In this document: positions 52,834 through 62,325 of the stretch, one piece after another
Position numbering within the stretch: position 1 is the first letter of the stretch
Layout of the letters: each line of letters starts with the position of its first letter
Origin: DASRWI01 sp035654655
GTDB lineage: Bacteria > Bacteroidota > Ignavibacteria > Ignavibacteriales > Ignavibacteriaceae
NCBI GenBank assembly: GCA_035654655.1
Contig: DASRWI010000043.1
Span: forward strand, 150,181-214,180
Length of the DNA: 64,000 nt
Reading direction: 5' to 3'
Made by a program: the position numbers and the translations under genes
The notes under the pieces: generated by a model
The model's database searches: none
The model's input: only the letters and a program-made list of their open reading frames with translations
Told to the model about the DNA's origin: nothing

Positions 52834-54351
52834 TCAGCTTATAAATAAACTCTTTGATGAAAAGTCAGGGTCGCAGGTTAATCGCACTCCTAACTTTCTA
52901 AGTCCTGCTTCATCACCCGGAGTTGGTATATGCGTTAGGTGAACTTCACATCCTTCAAATTGTTTCATCATCTCTAAAGCCATCTGAGCAGCCGGATTTG
53001 ATGTAGCACTTATACTCAATGCAATTAGCGTTTCTTCTGTATCAAGACTCACTCCCTTCCCTCTCAATACATCTTTCTTCAAATAACTAATTGAGTGCAT
53101 AATATTTTTTGGAAGTAAGTGTAAGCTTTCAGGCAATCCGGCTAAATGTTTTGAAGCATTTAATATTAAGCTTGCAGAAGCGTGCAAGATTGGAGAATTT
53201 TTTCCTGTAATAATTGTACCATCCTTCAACTCCATTGCAGCACCTACAAAAATTCCTTCATTGCCATTTTTGTTTTTTTCAGCAAACGCAGCAGCTTCCC
53301 TTGCAGCAGTAACCGCTCTTCTGTCTTCTATCTTTGCACCGATATTATCCATAATCATATCAGCTCTATTGACAGTTTCTTCACTTGTCAACCCTAAGGC
53401 ATATTCAGTGGCAGCACGAAAATATCGTCTTATAATTTCCTGATGAGCTGCAGCCTGCACCACTTCGTCATTTGTTATTCCGAAGCCTGCGCGATTAACT
53501 CCCATATCAGTTGGAGATTTATAAAAAGATTCAGCACCTGTAATTTTTTCGATTATTCTTCTTACCAAAGGAAAAGCTTCGATGTCTCTATTGTAGTTCA
53601 CAGTCTTTTCATTATAAGCTTCAAGATGATGATGGTCTATCATATTAACATCTTTTAAATCAACAGTAGCAGCTTCATAAGCAACATTTACTTTATGTTT
53701 AAGAGGTAAATTCCAAATTGGGAAAGTTTCAAACTTTGCATATCCGGCTTTAACACCTCTTTTATATTCGTGATAAAGCTGGTTCAAACAAGTTGCAAGT
53801 TTGCCGCTGCCGGGTCCCGGACCTGTAACAACAACTATCGGTTTGGTTGTTTCAATATATTCATTTGCACCATAACCTTCATCGCTTACAATTTTATCAA
53901 CATCTGTAGGATACCCAATAGTTGGCCGATGTATGTATACATTTATTCCTCTGCGTTCAAGTTTATTTTTGAAGTGAATTGCAGAAGGTTGATTTTCAAA
54001 ACGGGTAATGACAATGGCAGTTATATTTATTCCCCAGTCCTTAAAGTCATCTATTGTTTTAAGCGCATCAACATCATAAGTTATTCCAAAATCTGCACGG
54101 ATTTTTTTTCTTTCAATGTCCCCGGCATAAATACAAAGGATAACATCAATATTATCCTTCAACTTTTGGAGTAGTCTCATTTTAACATTCGGGTCAAACC
54201 CGGGAAGTACTCTGGCAGCGTGATAATCAAACAAAAGTTTTCCGCCAAACTCCAGATAAAGCTTGTTATTAAAACGCTGAACACGCTTTAAAATTTCTTC
54301 AGATTGTTCTTTTAAATATTTTTCGTTGTCAAATCCGATATTTCTGTGCAT
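52834..54351 (-). CDS. DUF1846 family protein
   Basis: 505 residues covering the whole DUF1846 family length. It begins GFDNEKYLKEQSEEILKRV and includes ADFGITYDVDALKTID, GPGPGSGKLATCLNQLYHE (a P-loop-like segment, about 177-195), MIDHHHLEAYNEKTVNYNRDIEAFP and the C-terminal HLTHIPTPGDEAGLRKLGV. The family is widespread in Firmicutes and some Bacteroidetes; structures are known but no biochemical role is established. It is monocistronic. Confidence 0.9.
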   Translation of the reverse strand: MHRNIGFDNEKYLKEQSEEILKRVQRFNNKLYLEFGGKLLFDYHAARVLPGFDPNVKMRLLQKLKDNIDVILCIYAGDIERKKIRADFGITYDVDALKTIDDFKDWGINITAIVITRFENQPSAIHFKNKLERRGINVYIHRPTIGYPTDVDKIVSDEGYGANEYIETTKPIVVVTGPGPGSGKLATCLNQLYHEYKRGVKAGYAKFETFPIWNLPLKHKVNVAYEAATVDLKDVNMIDHHHLEAYNEKTVNYNRDIEAFPLVRRIIEKITGAESFYKSPTDMGVNRAGFGITNDEVVQAAAHQEIIRRYFRAATEYALGLTSEETVNRADMIMDNIGAKIEDRRAVTAAREAAAFAEKNKNGNEGIFVGAAMELKDGTIITGKNSPILHASASLILNASKHLAGLPESLHLLPKNIMHSISYLKKDVLRGKGVSLDTEETLIALSISATSNPAAQMALEMMKQFEGCEVHLTHIPTPGDEAGLRKLGVRLTCDPDFSSKSLFIS

Positions 54352-54560
54352 TGTGAATCCTGTTGAAAAGATGTTTTAAGTTGGAATTAAAGATAAAAAA
54401 AATTTTTAATTAAATAATATTGAAGCGAAAAATAATTTCATTTTTCATAATATTCTTATATGACCAACATCAAAACTGCTTAACCGTTTATGTAAATTCC
54501 TTTTATCGGTTAACCTTTTAGGATTATTATGCGTCTAAAGAAAAAACATTAAGGTGATTT

Positions 54561-55943
54561 ATGAAATCTTTTTTCAATTATATGATTAGAAGTGCATTTA
54601 TATTAGTTTTATTTGCATTTGTAAATCAAGTTCATGCACAGGAATTTAATAAAGAAAACAAAACAAAAATTGTAGATAAAATAAGCTCGTTACTGGAAGA
54701 GAAATATGTTTTTCCTGATGTTGGTAAAAAATGCGGGAAGCACATTAAAAGCAAATTAACTTCCGGCGCTTTTGACAATATAACTGACAAGAAAGAATTT
54801 GCTGATATTTTAACTAAAGAACTTCAAAGCATAAGCAAGGATAAGCATATGCGCGTAAGGCTTGATAATAGACCTCAAGAACAACAGTCAAATTCAGAAG
54901 ACCCATTTTATCAGGAATTTATTTTTGCCGGAGAAACAAGAGAAGATAATCTTGGTTTTGCAAAAGTAGAGTTTCTTGAAGGTGGTATTGGATATCTTGA
55001 CCTACGATTTTTTGCTCCGTTGGAGTTTACTAAAAAATATGCTGAGGCAGCCATGCAGCTTCTCTCAAATTCTGATGCTCTTATAATTGACCTCAGAAAG
55101 AACAAGGGTGGCAATCCCGATCTTATTCAGTTTATTCAAAGTTATTTCTTTGCTGAACCAACTCACCTTAATAGTTTATACTGGAGAGAAGGAAACAGAA
55201 CTCAGGAATTTTGGACAAAGAAAATTGAAAACAGTACCTTGATTGATGTCCCCATTTATGTACTTACAAGCAATCGAACTTTTTCAGGTGGAGAGGAATT
55301 CACAAATAATCTTAAGACAAGAAAAAGAGCAACAATAATTGGTGAAACAACAGGAGGCGGTGCTAATCCCGGAGGTATGTTTGCAGTTGATGAAGGTTTT
55401 GGAATATTCATTCCAACCGGAAGAGCAATCAATCCTGTAACTAATTCAAATTGGGAAGGAACAGGTGTTGAACCGGATATTAAGGTTGAATCTGATAAAG
55501 CATTAGATATTGCGTTAGAAAAAGCTAAAATCTCTGCTGAAGAATATCGTACCAATAAAAACAAAGAGATGAAAAAAGTTTTAGAATCAATAAATAAAAA
55601 ATTATCCGAAGGAGAGAAATTATTTTCAACAGATAAAAACAAAGCCGAAGAATTAGTTACTCAAGCACTTGATGAAGGTTTAAGAAATAAATTGGCGAAT
55701 GAGAATTCAATAAATATGGCAGGCTATAACTACCTTCAAAAAAATAAGATAGATATGGCAATAGCAATATTTAAATACAATGTTAAGAAATTTCCTGACT
55801 CTGCTAATACCTATGACAGTTTAGGTGAAGCCTATATGAAAAATAATCAAAAGGATTTAGCAATACAGAATTACAAAAAATCACTCGAACTAAATCCCGA
55901 AAATAAAAACGCAGAAGATATGATAAAAAAGATGTCCAACTAA
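54561..55943 (+). CDS. S41-family peptidase with C-terminal TPR
   Basis: 460 residues. The signal peptide is about 1-27. An N-terminal helical cap includes SKDKHMRVRL (about 95). The S41 core carries DALIIDLRKNKGGNPDLI, the nucleophile serine in SNRTFSGGEEF (about 235) and GETTGGGANPGG. A helical stretch and TPR-like repeats (ANTYDSLGEAYMKNNQKDLAIQNYKKSLELNPENKNAE) close the chain. It resembles the IRBP-like/tail-specific peptidases of Bacteroidetes more than the CtpA type; no PDZ domain is evident. It is presumably periplasmic. Its 3' end converges on the 55972 gene with a shared hairpin. Confidence 0.85.
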   Translation: MKSFFNYMIRSAFILVLFAFVNQVHAQEFNKENKTKIVDKISSLLEEKYVFPDVGKKCGKHIKSKLTSGAFDNITDKKEFADILTKELQSISKDKHMRVRLDNRPQEQQSNSEDPFYQEFIFAGETREDNLGFAKVEFLEGGIGYLDLRFFAPLEFTKKYAEAAMQLLSNSDALIIDLRKNKGGNPDLIQFIQSYFFAEPTHLNSLYWREGNRTQEFWTKKIENSTLIDVPIYVLTSNRTFSGGEEFTNNLKTRKRATIIGETTGGGANPGGMFAVDEGFGIFIPTGRAINPVTNSNWEGTGVEPDIKVESDKALDIALEKAKISAEEYRTNKNKEMKKVLESINKKLSEGEKLFSTDKNKAEELVTQALDEGLRNKLANENSINMAGYNYLQKNKIDMAIAIFKYNVKKFPDSANTYDSLGEAYMKNNQKDLAIQNYKKSLELNPENKNAEDMIKKMSN

Positions 55944-55958
55944 TTAAGTCCCTCTAAT

Positions 55959-55984
55959 AAAAGCTGAGCAACTACTCAGCTTTT
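55959..55984. terminator. Bidirectional terminator overlapping the stop of the next gene
   Basis: AAAAGCTGAG (55959-55968) pairs with CTCAGCTTTT (55975-55984) around six bases. It lies 15 bases past the S41 gene stop, and its right arm includes the last codons of the convergent gene at 55972. Confidence 0.8.
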
Positions 55985-56340
55985 TTATAATTTATTTTAT
56001 ATACAGCATGCAAAATCTTTTTCTGCTTACTTAAAAGATATACACAACAGATGATTGTTCCCAAGCTTAACACCTTAAACAAGGCTGACAATGAAATTAA
56101 ATCAGGTACACCAAATTTTATGATTGATAAAGTTGACCCGACTAAAGGAATTATTACACCAAGGTATAAAGAGTAATCTGACTTCCATAAGAAAAGAAGC
56201 ATACCTACTATCAAGTAAACAATTCCAAAAACCAATAAACCGGCAGCAGCTGAATAATCAGGATTAAGAATGTAGGCTATTACATGCAGTACTCCAGAGA
56301 AAGAAAGAATAAGAGCAGCAAAATTTCTAATATTTTTCAT
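55972..56340 (-). CDS. Small membrane protein of unknown function
   Basis: 122 residues from the ATG at 56340, chosen because AGAGG precedes it at the right distance; an in-frame ATG at 56364 would add eight residues. Four hydrophobic segments (FAALILSFSGVLHVIAYIL, AAGLLVFGIVYLIVGMLLFLW, YLGVIIPLVGSTLSII, ALFKVLSLGTIICCVYLL) dominate. No family is recognised. It stands alone. Confidence 0.7.
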   Translation of the reverse strand: MKNIRNFAALILSFSGVLHVIAYILNPDYSAAAGLLVFGIVYLIVGMLLFLWKSDYSLYLGVIIPLVGSTLSIIKFGVPDLISLSALFKVLSLGTIICCVYLLSKQKKILHAVYKINYKKAE

Positions 56341-56509
56341 ATGCACCTCTTGTAAAATTATCAAAAGACAAAAAGTGAATTGGTAAAATATAATTAAAAA
56401 AGAATTACATAAATGAGATTAAAAATAATAATTTAATATTGTCAATTTATTTCAATTTCTTCTCATACCAGTTAGTCCTATCTTTGTTACATAATAATAG
56501 AAATTTGAA

Positions 56510-57709
56510 ATGGAATCGATTAAAGAAATATACAGAATAGGGTTTGGTCCAAGCAGCAGCCATACAATGGGACCTGCAAAAGCAGCATCTATTTTTGCTG
56601 AAAAATATAACTCTGCTGCATCATTTAGAGTTACACTTTATGGAAGTCTTGCTGCAACTGGGAAAGGACATCAAACAGATGCTGCCATCTACAGAGCATT
56701 GCATCCTAAAAAAGTAAAAATTATTTGGCAGCCTGAAGTTAACTTGCCTAAACATCCAAATGGAATGAAGTTTGAAGCACTGGATGTTCATCATAATGTA
56801 ATAGGTGAATGGATTGTTTACAGCATTGGCGGAGGAAAAATTACGGACTTCTCCAATGGAATGGATGAAGAAAAAGTATATGATTATTCAACTATGGATG
56901 ATATTCTTAAGTGGACAAAAAAAACAGGAAAATCCTTTTGGGAGTATGTTGAAATTTGTGAAGGTGAAGAAATTTACAACCATATAAAAGAAGTATGGGA
57001 TGTAATGAATAATGAAATTGACAGAGGCATTAACAACGAAGGTATTATTCCCGGTGGATTACGCTTAAGCAGAAAAGCTTCATCATATTATATCAAAGCA
57101 AAAAATTCAAGTGTGGCTTTAAAAGATAAATCATTAGTATTTTCATATGCATTAGCTGCATCAGAAGAAAATGCATCAGGAGGTATGATAGTTACTGCAC
57201 CTACCTGCGGCTCGTGCGGAGTGCTTCCCGCAGTGTTGCGTTCATTAAAAGATAACTTCGATTTCTCCAATCAAAAAATGTATCGTGCAATTGCAACTGC
57301 CGGATTAATTGGAAACATAGTTAAAGAGAATGCATAAATATCAGGAGCAAAAGTAGGATGTCAGGGTGAGATTGGAACAGCCTGTGCAATGGCTTCAGCA
57401 GCAGCTGCTCAACTGCTTGGCGGAACACCTTCGCAAATAGAATACGCTGCGGAAATGGGAATGGAACATCACCTTGGACTTACCTGCGACCCCGTAAATG
57501 GATTAGTACAAATTCCCTGCATAGAAAGAAATGCATTTGCAGCCGAACGCGCATTGAACTGCGCAACCTTTGCAATGCTTTCAGATGGTAGACATATAGT
57601 TACCTTTGATATGATAGTAAAAACGATGAAACAAACCGGTCACGATTTACCAAGCATATACAAAGAAACTTCCAGAGGCGGCTTAGCAAAGCTTGTAAAT
57701 AGAGAATAA
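56510..57709 (+). pseudogene. sdaA: L-serine ammonia-lyase (iron-sulfur type), interrupted by one in-frame stop
   Basis: One frame runs from 56510 to 57709 with a single TAA at 57335-57337. The N-terminal part (275 codons) starts ESIKEIYRIGFGPSSSHTMGP and ends IGNIVKENA. The downstream part (123 codons) continues ISGAKVGCQGEIGTAC. In intact homologues a serine, threonine or glutamate sits where the stop is (NA-S-ISGA), so one base change explains it. Cluster-ligand cysteines occur on both sides (TCGSCGVLP, VGCQGE, PCIERNA), so neither half should be active alone. The enzyme deaminates L-serine to pyruvate. The gene is otherwise undegraded, so the mutation is recent, an assembly error, or the codon is read through. 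Confidence 0.85.
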
Positions 57710-57715
57710 GGAAAA

Positions 57716-58165
57716 GTGAAGTTTATGGATGAAAATAAAATGCCGGAAAATAATTCTACTCCAACCCCTTTTTCTCAAACTTTCTTTCATGGAACAAAGA
57801 TTGATTTAAAACCGGGTGACCTTATTAAACCTGGTTTTAATTCAAACTATGGAAAAAATAAAAAAGCAAAATATATTTATTTAACATCTACATTGGATGC
57901 TGCAATATGGGGTGCTGAACTTTCTTTGGGAGAAGGAAATGAAAGAATATATCTGGTAGAGCCGACTGGTCCCATTGAAGATGATCCTAATTTAACTGAC
58001 AAAAAATTTCCGGGGAACCCTACAAAATCCTACCGTTCAAAATATTCATTAAAAGTTGTCGGTGAAGTAACTATATGGCAAGGACACTCAGCGGAACAAT
58101 TAAAAGCTATGAAAGATGCATTAACAAAACTTAAAGAGCAAGGCATTGAGGCAATAGAAGATTAG
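57716..58165 (+). CDS. arr: NAD+--rifampin ADP-ribosyltransferase
   Basis: 149 residues, the family's usual size (about 140). FSQTFFHGTKIDLKPGDLI, AKYIYLTSTLDAAIWGAELS and RIYLVEPTGPIEDDPNLTD carry the H-Y-D residues of Arr enzymes, with FPGNPTKSYRSK and GEVTIWQGHSAEQLKAM following. Arr inactivates rifamycins by ADP-ribosylation. The GTG at 57716 is preferred because AAGG lies five bases upstream; an ATG at 57725 is the alternative. It starts six bases after the serine dehydratase frame, so both share a transcript. No mobile element is visible around it. Confidence 0.92.
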   Translation: MKFMDENKMPENNSTPTPFSQTFFHGTKIDLKPGDLIKPGFNSNYGKNKKAKYIYLTSTLDAAIWGAELSLGEGNERIYLVEPTGPIEDDPNLTDKKFPGNPTKSYRSKYSLKVVGEVTIWQGHSAEQLKAMKDALTKLKEQGIEAIED

Positions 58166-58166
58166 A

Positions 58167-58232
58167 TTTAAGGGCAGGATCCCATAGGGATTTCTTCGCT
58201 TCGCTCCTCAACTTGAATCAACTCCTTAGGAT
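58167..58232. repeat. Intergenic repeat-like segment after arr
   Basis: A GC-richer stretch contains the palindrome ATCCCATAGGGAT and TTCTTCGCTTCGCTCCTC, a composition unlike the surrounding DNA and similar to widespread intergenic repeats. Extent and family are uncertain. Confidence 0.4.
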
Positions 58233-58246
58233 TACTATTTAAAAAC

Positions 58247-58277
58247 AAAAAACCCAACCTCAATGGTTGGGTTTTTT
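58247..58277. terminator. Terminator between arr and the tRNA gene
   Basis: AAAAAACCCAACC (58247-58259) pairs with GGTTGGGTTTTTT (58265-58277) around a five-base loop, with T- and A-runs on both sides. It can serve arr rightward and the tRNA gene leftward. Confidence 0.9.
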
Positions 58278-58285
58278 ATTTTTAG

Positions 58286-58358
<73 letters not shown>

Positions 58359-58559
58359 ATATTTAGTCAACAAATATACTCATATTCTCTCTATTCGTCA
58401 AACAACATTAGGTGCATTTAATTAGTTCTTTCCATCCTTCTCGTTTCAAAATCAGCACTTATATTTTTCAATCTGACTTTCCGCATATGATATTTCATTT
58501 TTATTTCTAATGTTAATTCATTAATAACACTTTATATAACATTTTGTTCGAAAGATGAT

Positions 58560-59480
58560 ATGGATTTTAGATTGAGAAATAATGCGGACGTTAAAAGTCT
58601 TGCATATATGTTTATAACTACTTCCCTTTTTATAGCCCAATGGCTTTGGATTGGAATGAACCCTTTTACTTATGCTGCTTACTTGTTTTTATCAGTTGCT
58701 GTTTCCGTGATGACACATAATCATAACCACCTTCCTATGTGGCATAATAAAAATTTAAATTTATTTACTGACTGGTGGCTGACCGTTTTTTATGGCTTCC
58801 CTATTTTTGCCTGGATACCGACACACAATAAAAATCACCACCGCTTCAATAACCGCGAAGGTGATGACTCCATTACATACAGAATCAGCGAAAAAAATAA
58901 TTTTCTTACACTTGTTTCTTATCCAACAATAAGCGGGTATTATCAGCAAAGAGCTATCAAAGAATATCTCAAAGAGATGAAAACCAAAAACAAAGAAAAG
59001 TTTTACATTGCAATATCGCAGTATGCAATACTCCTTTTATGGATTGGCACTGCATTCTTTTTGGATTGGCATAAGGCATTACTATTTGTAATAATACCTC
59101 AGCAGGTATCATTGTTCAGTGTATTGATATTTAATTATGTACAGCACGTGCATGCAAACGAAGAATCAGAATGGAACCATTCAAGAAATTTTACGGGCTT
59201 CCTGAATTATATGCTGTTCAATAATGGATACCACACGGTGCATCATCAAACAGCAGGACTGCATTGGAGCAAAGTCCCCGAAGCGCATAAAAAAATTGAA
59301 CACAATATTGACCCAATTTTACTTGAAAGAAGTTTCTGGTGGTATATATTCAGGAGTTACATACTTTCTTTATTTGTTCCGAAATACAGAACAAACTCAA
59401 TGCGGCTTGAAAGAAAAAGAAGAGAGATGCAAAACCGGGCAACTCAACAAACCCTCCAAACCCCTCAAATGAAAGCATAG
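58560..59480 (+). CDS. Fatty acid desaturase family protein
   Basis: 306 residues with about four transmembrane helices and three histidine clusters: MTHNHNHLPMWHN (about 46-58), IPTHNKNHHRF (about 82-92) and YHTVHHQTAGLHW (about 225-237). This is the di-iron box pattern of membrane desaturases and related hydroxylases. It lacks a fused cytochrome b5 or ferredoxin domain. The substrate is probably an acyl lipid, but a carotenoid or alkane cannot be excluded. It is flanked by strong hairpins and is monocistronic. Confidence 0.85.
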   Translation: MDFRLRNNADVKSLAYMFITTSLFIAQWLWIGMNPFTYAAYLFLSVAVSVMTHNHNHLPMWHNKNLNLFTDWWLTVFYGFPIFAWIPTHNKNHHRFNNREGDDSITYRISEKNNFLTLVSYPTISGYYQQRAIKEYLKEMKTKNKEKFYIAISQYAILLLWIGTAFFLDWHKALLFVIIPQQVSLFSVLIFNYVQHVHANEESEWNHSRNFTGFLNYMLFNNGYHTVHHQTAGLHWSKVPEAHKKIEHNIDPILLERSFWWYIFRSYILSLFVPKYRTNSMRLERKRREMQNRATQQTLQTPQMKA

Positions 59481-59489
59481 AAATTAAAG

Positions 59490-59518
59490 AAAAACCCAAC
59501 TACTAAGGTTGGGTTTTT
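59490..59518. terminator. Bidirectional terminator between convergent genes
   Basis: AAAAACCCAAC (59490-59500) pairs with GTTGGGTTTTT (59508-59518) and is followed by T-runs. It lies between the desaturase stop and the convergent DHFR-like gene. Confidence 0.88.
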
Positions 59519-59540
59519 TGTTTTTTACAATTGACTTCTA

Positions 59541-60131
59541 CTACCCAACTGTTCCGTTCTTTACTTCTCCTGCTCTCTTGTAATATGCAAAAATAACTCC
59601 TGCATTAGTTACAGTACTCTCTGTTAATGTGAATGCTACAGGAATAGTTCCCTGCTCAAATAATTTTTTCCCTTTACCCAAAGTTACCGGAAAAATTTTA
59701 AGCGATAGTTCATCCACTAAATCATTTTCAAGAAGAGTCTGGATAAGATTTCCGCTTCCCCAGACTTGAAGGTCATAGCCATCTGAATTTTTAAGCTTTT
59801 TAATATTATCCAAACTGTTAATGAAAATAGAATTTTTCCAATCAGATTTTTTCATTGTCCTTGACACAACATATTTAGTAACATCATTTATCCCGGGCCA
59901 ATTCTTTTCATGTTGAGGCCAATAGCCTGCAAAAATATCAAAAGTTTTTCTTCCCAAAAGAAGGTCAGCAGACTTCATTTCCTTTTCCATAAGTTTACCG
60001 GCATCTTCATCAAAATAAGGAGCAGTCCACCCGCCATATTTAAAATCGCTGGAAGTATCCTCATCCGGTCCACCCGGAGCCTGCATAACTCCATCCAATG
60101 AAATAAAAGTATAAACAATTATTTTGCGCAT
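59541..60131 (-). CDS. Dihydrofolate reductase-family protein (RibD C-terminal-like)
   Basis: 196 residues. It begins MRKIIVYTFISLDGVMQAPGGPDED, the YwjB/YyaP-type start, with LLLGRKTFDIFAGYWP, the NADPH site DLQVWGSGNLIQTLLENDLVDEL (region about 133-155) and the late FPVTLGKGKKLFEQG. Such proteins are DHFR-fold reductases of unknown substrate. There is no sign that it replaces folA. It is monocistronic. Confidence 0.87.
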   Translation of the reverse strand: MRKIIVYTFISLDGVMQAPGGPDEDTSSDFKYGGWTAPYFDEDAGKLMEKEMKSADLLLGRKTFDIFAGYWPQHEKNWPGINDVTKYVVSRTMKKSDWKNSIFINSLDNIKKLKNSDGYDLQVWGSGNLIQTLLENDLVDELSLKIFPVTLGKGKKLFEQGTIPVAFTLTESTVTNAGVIFAYYKRAGEVKNGTVG

Positions 60132-60385
60132 AATACACCTGTTTTGTTAAAAATATTATGGCTTAAAATAAAGTAAGTTGGATAAAAGATTAGTGTCCTT
60201 TGGTTTTCATAGACCAAAAGTAAGTTTAGATATTTTTTCTTTTTTCTACTCTTTTATGAAATAATTTACTAAATTATAATGTCATTTATGAAAAGGGATA
60301 AGCCTTCATAGAAATACTAAGAGATGAATCCATTTTAATTAGAATAAATTAAAGTCATTATTAGTAAAAAAATTAAGGTCATACA

Positions 60386-61297
60386 ATGTCAGACATAAAA
60401 CTTTTTCAACTAGATAAGAATAGAATAGCTGAATTAGAGGGCAAATCTGTCACTATTGAAAAGTCACTTCAAAACTTAATTGAAAAACATCTTGAAATTT
60501 TTCTAGGAGTAAAATTTCTTGCAACTGAATACACTACTGGTGCTAAACATGGCGGAAGAATTGATACTCTTGGAATAGATGAAAACAATTGCCCCGTAAT
60601 AATAGAGTATAAAAGATTAATGAATGAAAATGTTGTAAACCAAGGGTTATACTATCTAGATTGGCTACTAGATCATAAAGCAGAATTTCAATTGTTGGCA
60701 ATGAAAGTTAATAAAGGAAAAAATAAAGAGATAGAATGGGAAAATGCTAGACTTATTTGTATTGCAGGCGATTTTACAAAATATGATAGTTATGCAATAG
60801 AGCAGATCAATAGAAATATTGAATTAATTAAATATAAAAAATTCGAGAACTTAATGTTATTTGAACTCGTCAATCAAACAAGCCAAATCACAAAAGAATC
60901 AAAACACAATAGTAATTCTAACTCGAAAAATAATCACAAATATAAAACAGTAGCTGAATATTATGACTCTTGTAATGAACAATTAAAAAATAGATTTGAA
61001 GAGTTAAGCCAATTTATTTTTCTCCTTGGAGAAGATGTTAAGTTATCAAAATTAAATTGGTATTTTGCCTTTAAAAATCTAAGAACCTTTGCCTCTTTTA
61101 TTTTCCAACCTGTTGGAAATACCATAGTCATTTATGTACATGCTGACATTAAGAAGATTAAATTAGAAAAAGGTTTTACACGAGATGTTTCTAACATTGG
61201 GCATCATGGTTTAGGTAATCTTGAAATTAGAATTACAAAAGATGAAGATGTAGAAAAGGCAAAACCTTATATAATTAAGAGTTTTGAAAGAAGTTAA
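60386..61297 (+). CDS. PD-(D/E)xK nuclease-like protein with DUF5655 domain
   Basis: 303 residues. The N-terminal domain contains GGRIDTLGID with D60, VIIEYKR with E74 and K76, and a Q86-x3-Y90 element (NQGLYYLDWL). This is the D-ExK-Q layout of NucS/DUF91-like nucleases. A low-complexity N/K linker (about 170-190) joins to a DUF5655 domain (LFELVNQ ... FIFLLGEDVKLSKLNWYFAFKNLRTFASFIF ... FTRDVSNIGHHGLGNLEI, in parts). DUF5655 proteins occur in accessory genome regions but are uncharacterised. It is 59 bases upstream of an unrecognised gene and could form a pair with it. Confidence 0.75.
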   Translation: MSDIKLFQLDKNRIAELEGKSVTIEKSLQNLIEKHLEIFLGVKFLATEYTTGAKHGGRIDTLGIDENNCPVIIEYKRLMNENVVNQGLYYLDWLLDHKAEFQLLAMKVNKGKNKEIEWENARLICIAGDFTKYDSYAIEQINRNIELIKYKKFENLMLFELVNQTSQITKESKHNSNSNSKNNHKYKTVAEYYDSCNEQLKNRFEELSQFIFLLGEDVKLSKLNWYFAFKNLRTFASFIFQPVGNTIVIYVHADIKKIKLEKGFTRDVSNIGHHGLGNLEIRITKDEDVEKAKPYIIKSFERS

Positions 61298-61356
61298 AAC
61301 CTAATGAAATTCCTTGAAAGTCTCCTTCAAATTTTAATGCAGAAAGTATTTAATTT

Positions 61357-62313
61357 ATGAATCATTACTGTTTATACAAAATTGATGATAGACCTTATTG
61401 TTGTTGGGAATATAATGTAATTAAGAAAAATTTAGAATTTATTAATAGTATTGATAGTGAATATTTTTTATTTCAAACTGATTTACTTGAAAAAGAATTG
61501 GAAGGTGATAATAAGAAAAGAGCTGCAATCTCTATTAGAAACATTTATCATCATGCTTTAGAAACATTTATGATTTTAACATGTTCATTACTTCAAGCAC
61601 CATATTGTCTGTATGCCTGGATGTTTCAGGCTAAAACTAATGATATCAGAAAAGTTATAAGAAAAATTAATGATAAAGATTCAAATTTATTTAATATGAT
61701 AAATTTAAATAGTATTAGTTGGGAAGAAATTTCGTATAAGATACATTTTGTTTCTGATTCTAATAAAGAATATGAAAAATTAGCCATAAAATTTGCAAAG
61801 GTTTGGAATGGTTTAGCTCAATCGTTTTTAGATGATTATGCAATAAAAGAATATAATGCAATTAAACATGGGTTAAGAACATCATCAGGAGGATTTAAAT
61901 TAAAACTCGGTCCTGCAAACTCTTTGTCAGAGCCTTCTGGATCGAAGGATTGGGTTACCATAGGAAATAGTAAATTCGGTAGCTCATTTATTGTGATGAA
62001 TAAACTAAAAGAAAATAATTTCCAATCAAAAAAATTCTACGTAAACTGGGATCCTAAACAACTTATTAAAGTTATACTATTAATTTCAATTTCAATTAAA
62101 AATATTTCTCAATATCTTAAAATAATTAATGGTGAAGAAGGTGTTAATTATCCTTACTTAGTACCAGATAATGATGATTATTTCAATATTTTTTGGGATT
62201 ACTTTTACAATTGCACTGAAATGCAATTAAACATAAATATAAGAAAAGAAGATATCGAACCATTTACTTATAATGAAATAAGTGAACTATTAAGTAAAGG
62301 GAAAATACAATAA
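61357..62313 (+). CDS. Unrecognised protein, possibly HEPN-like
   Basis: 318 residues of no family I can name. It is AT-rich, mainly helical and has no signal peptide. R61-N62-x3-H66 (RNIYHH) fits the R-x4-6-H motif of HEPN ribonucleases, where arginine is followed by a polar residue. A second conserved-looking element, YNAIKHGLR (166-174), is reminiscent of helical HEPN-like proteins. Both are short and could be chance. The 59-base gap to the nuclease-like gene upstream and shared strand suggest cotranscription. No partner antitoxin (MNT) gene is seen. Confidence 0.6.
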   Translation: MNHYCLYKIDDRPYCCWEYNVIKKNLEFINSIDSEYFLFQTDLLEKELEGDNKKRAAISIRNIYHHALETFMILTCSLLQAPYCLYAWMFQAKTNDIRKVIRKINDKDSNLFNMINLNSISWEEISYKIHFVSDSNKEYEKLAIKFAKVWNGLAQSFLDDYAIKEYNAIKHGLRTSSGGFKLKLGPANSLSEPSGSKDWVTIGNSKFGSSFIVMNKLKENNFQSKKFYVNWDPKQLIKVILLISISIKNISQYLKIINGEEGVNYPYLVPDNDDYFNIFWDYFYNCTEMQLNINIRKEDIEPFTYNEISELLSKGKIQ

Positions 62314-62325
62314 TCTCATTATAAC

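Noticed and set aside
57389..57709. Separate short gene (SdaA beta-like subunit) after the stop at 57335
   Set aside because: The frame is continuous with the upstream part and conserved sequence begins directly after the stop codon, before any start codon. Two-chain serine dehydratases split elsewhere, between the N-terminal and catalytic domains.
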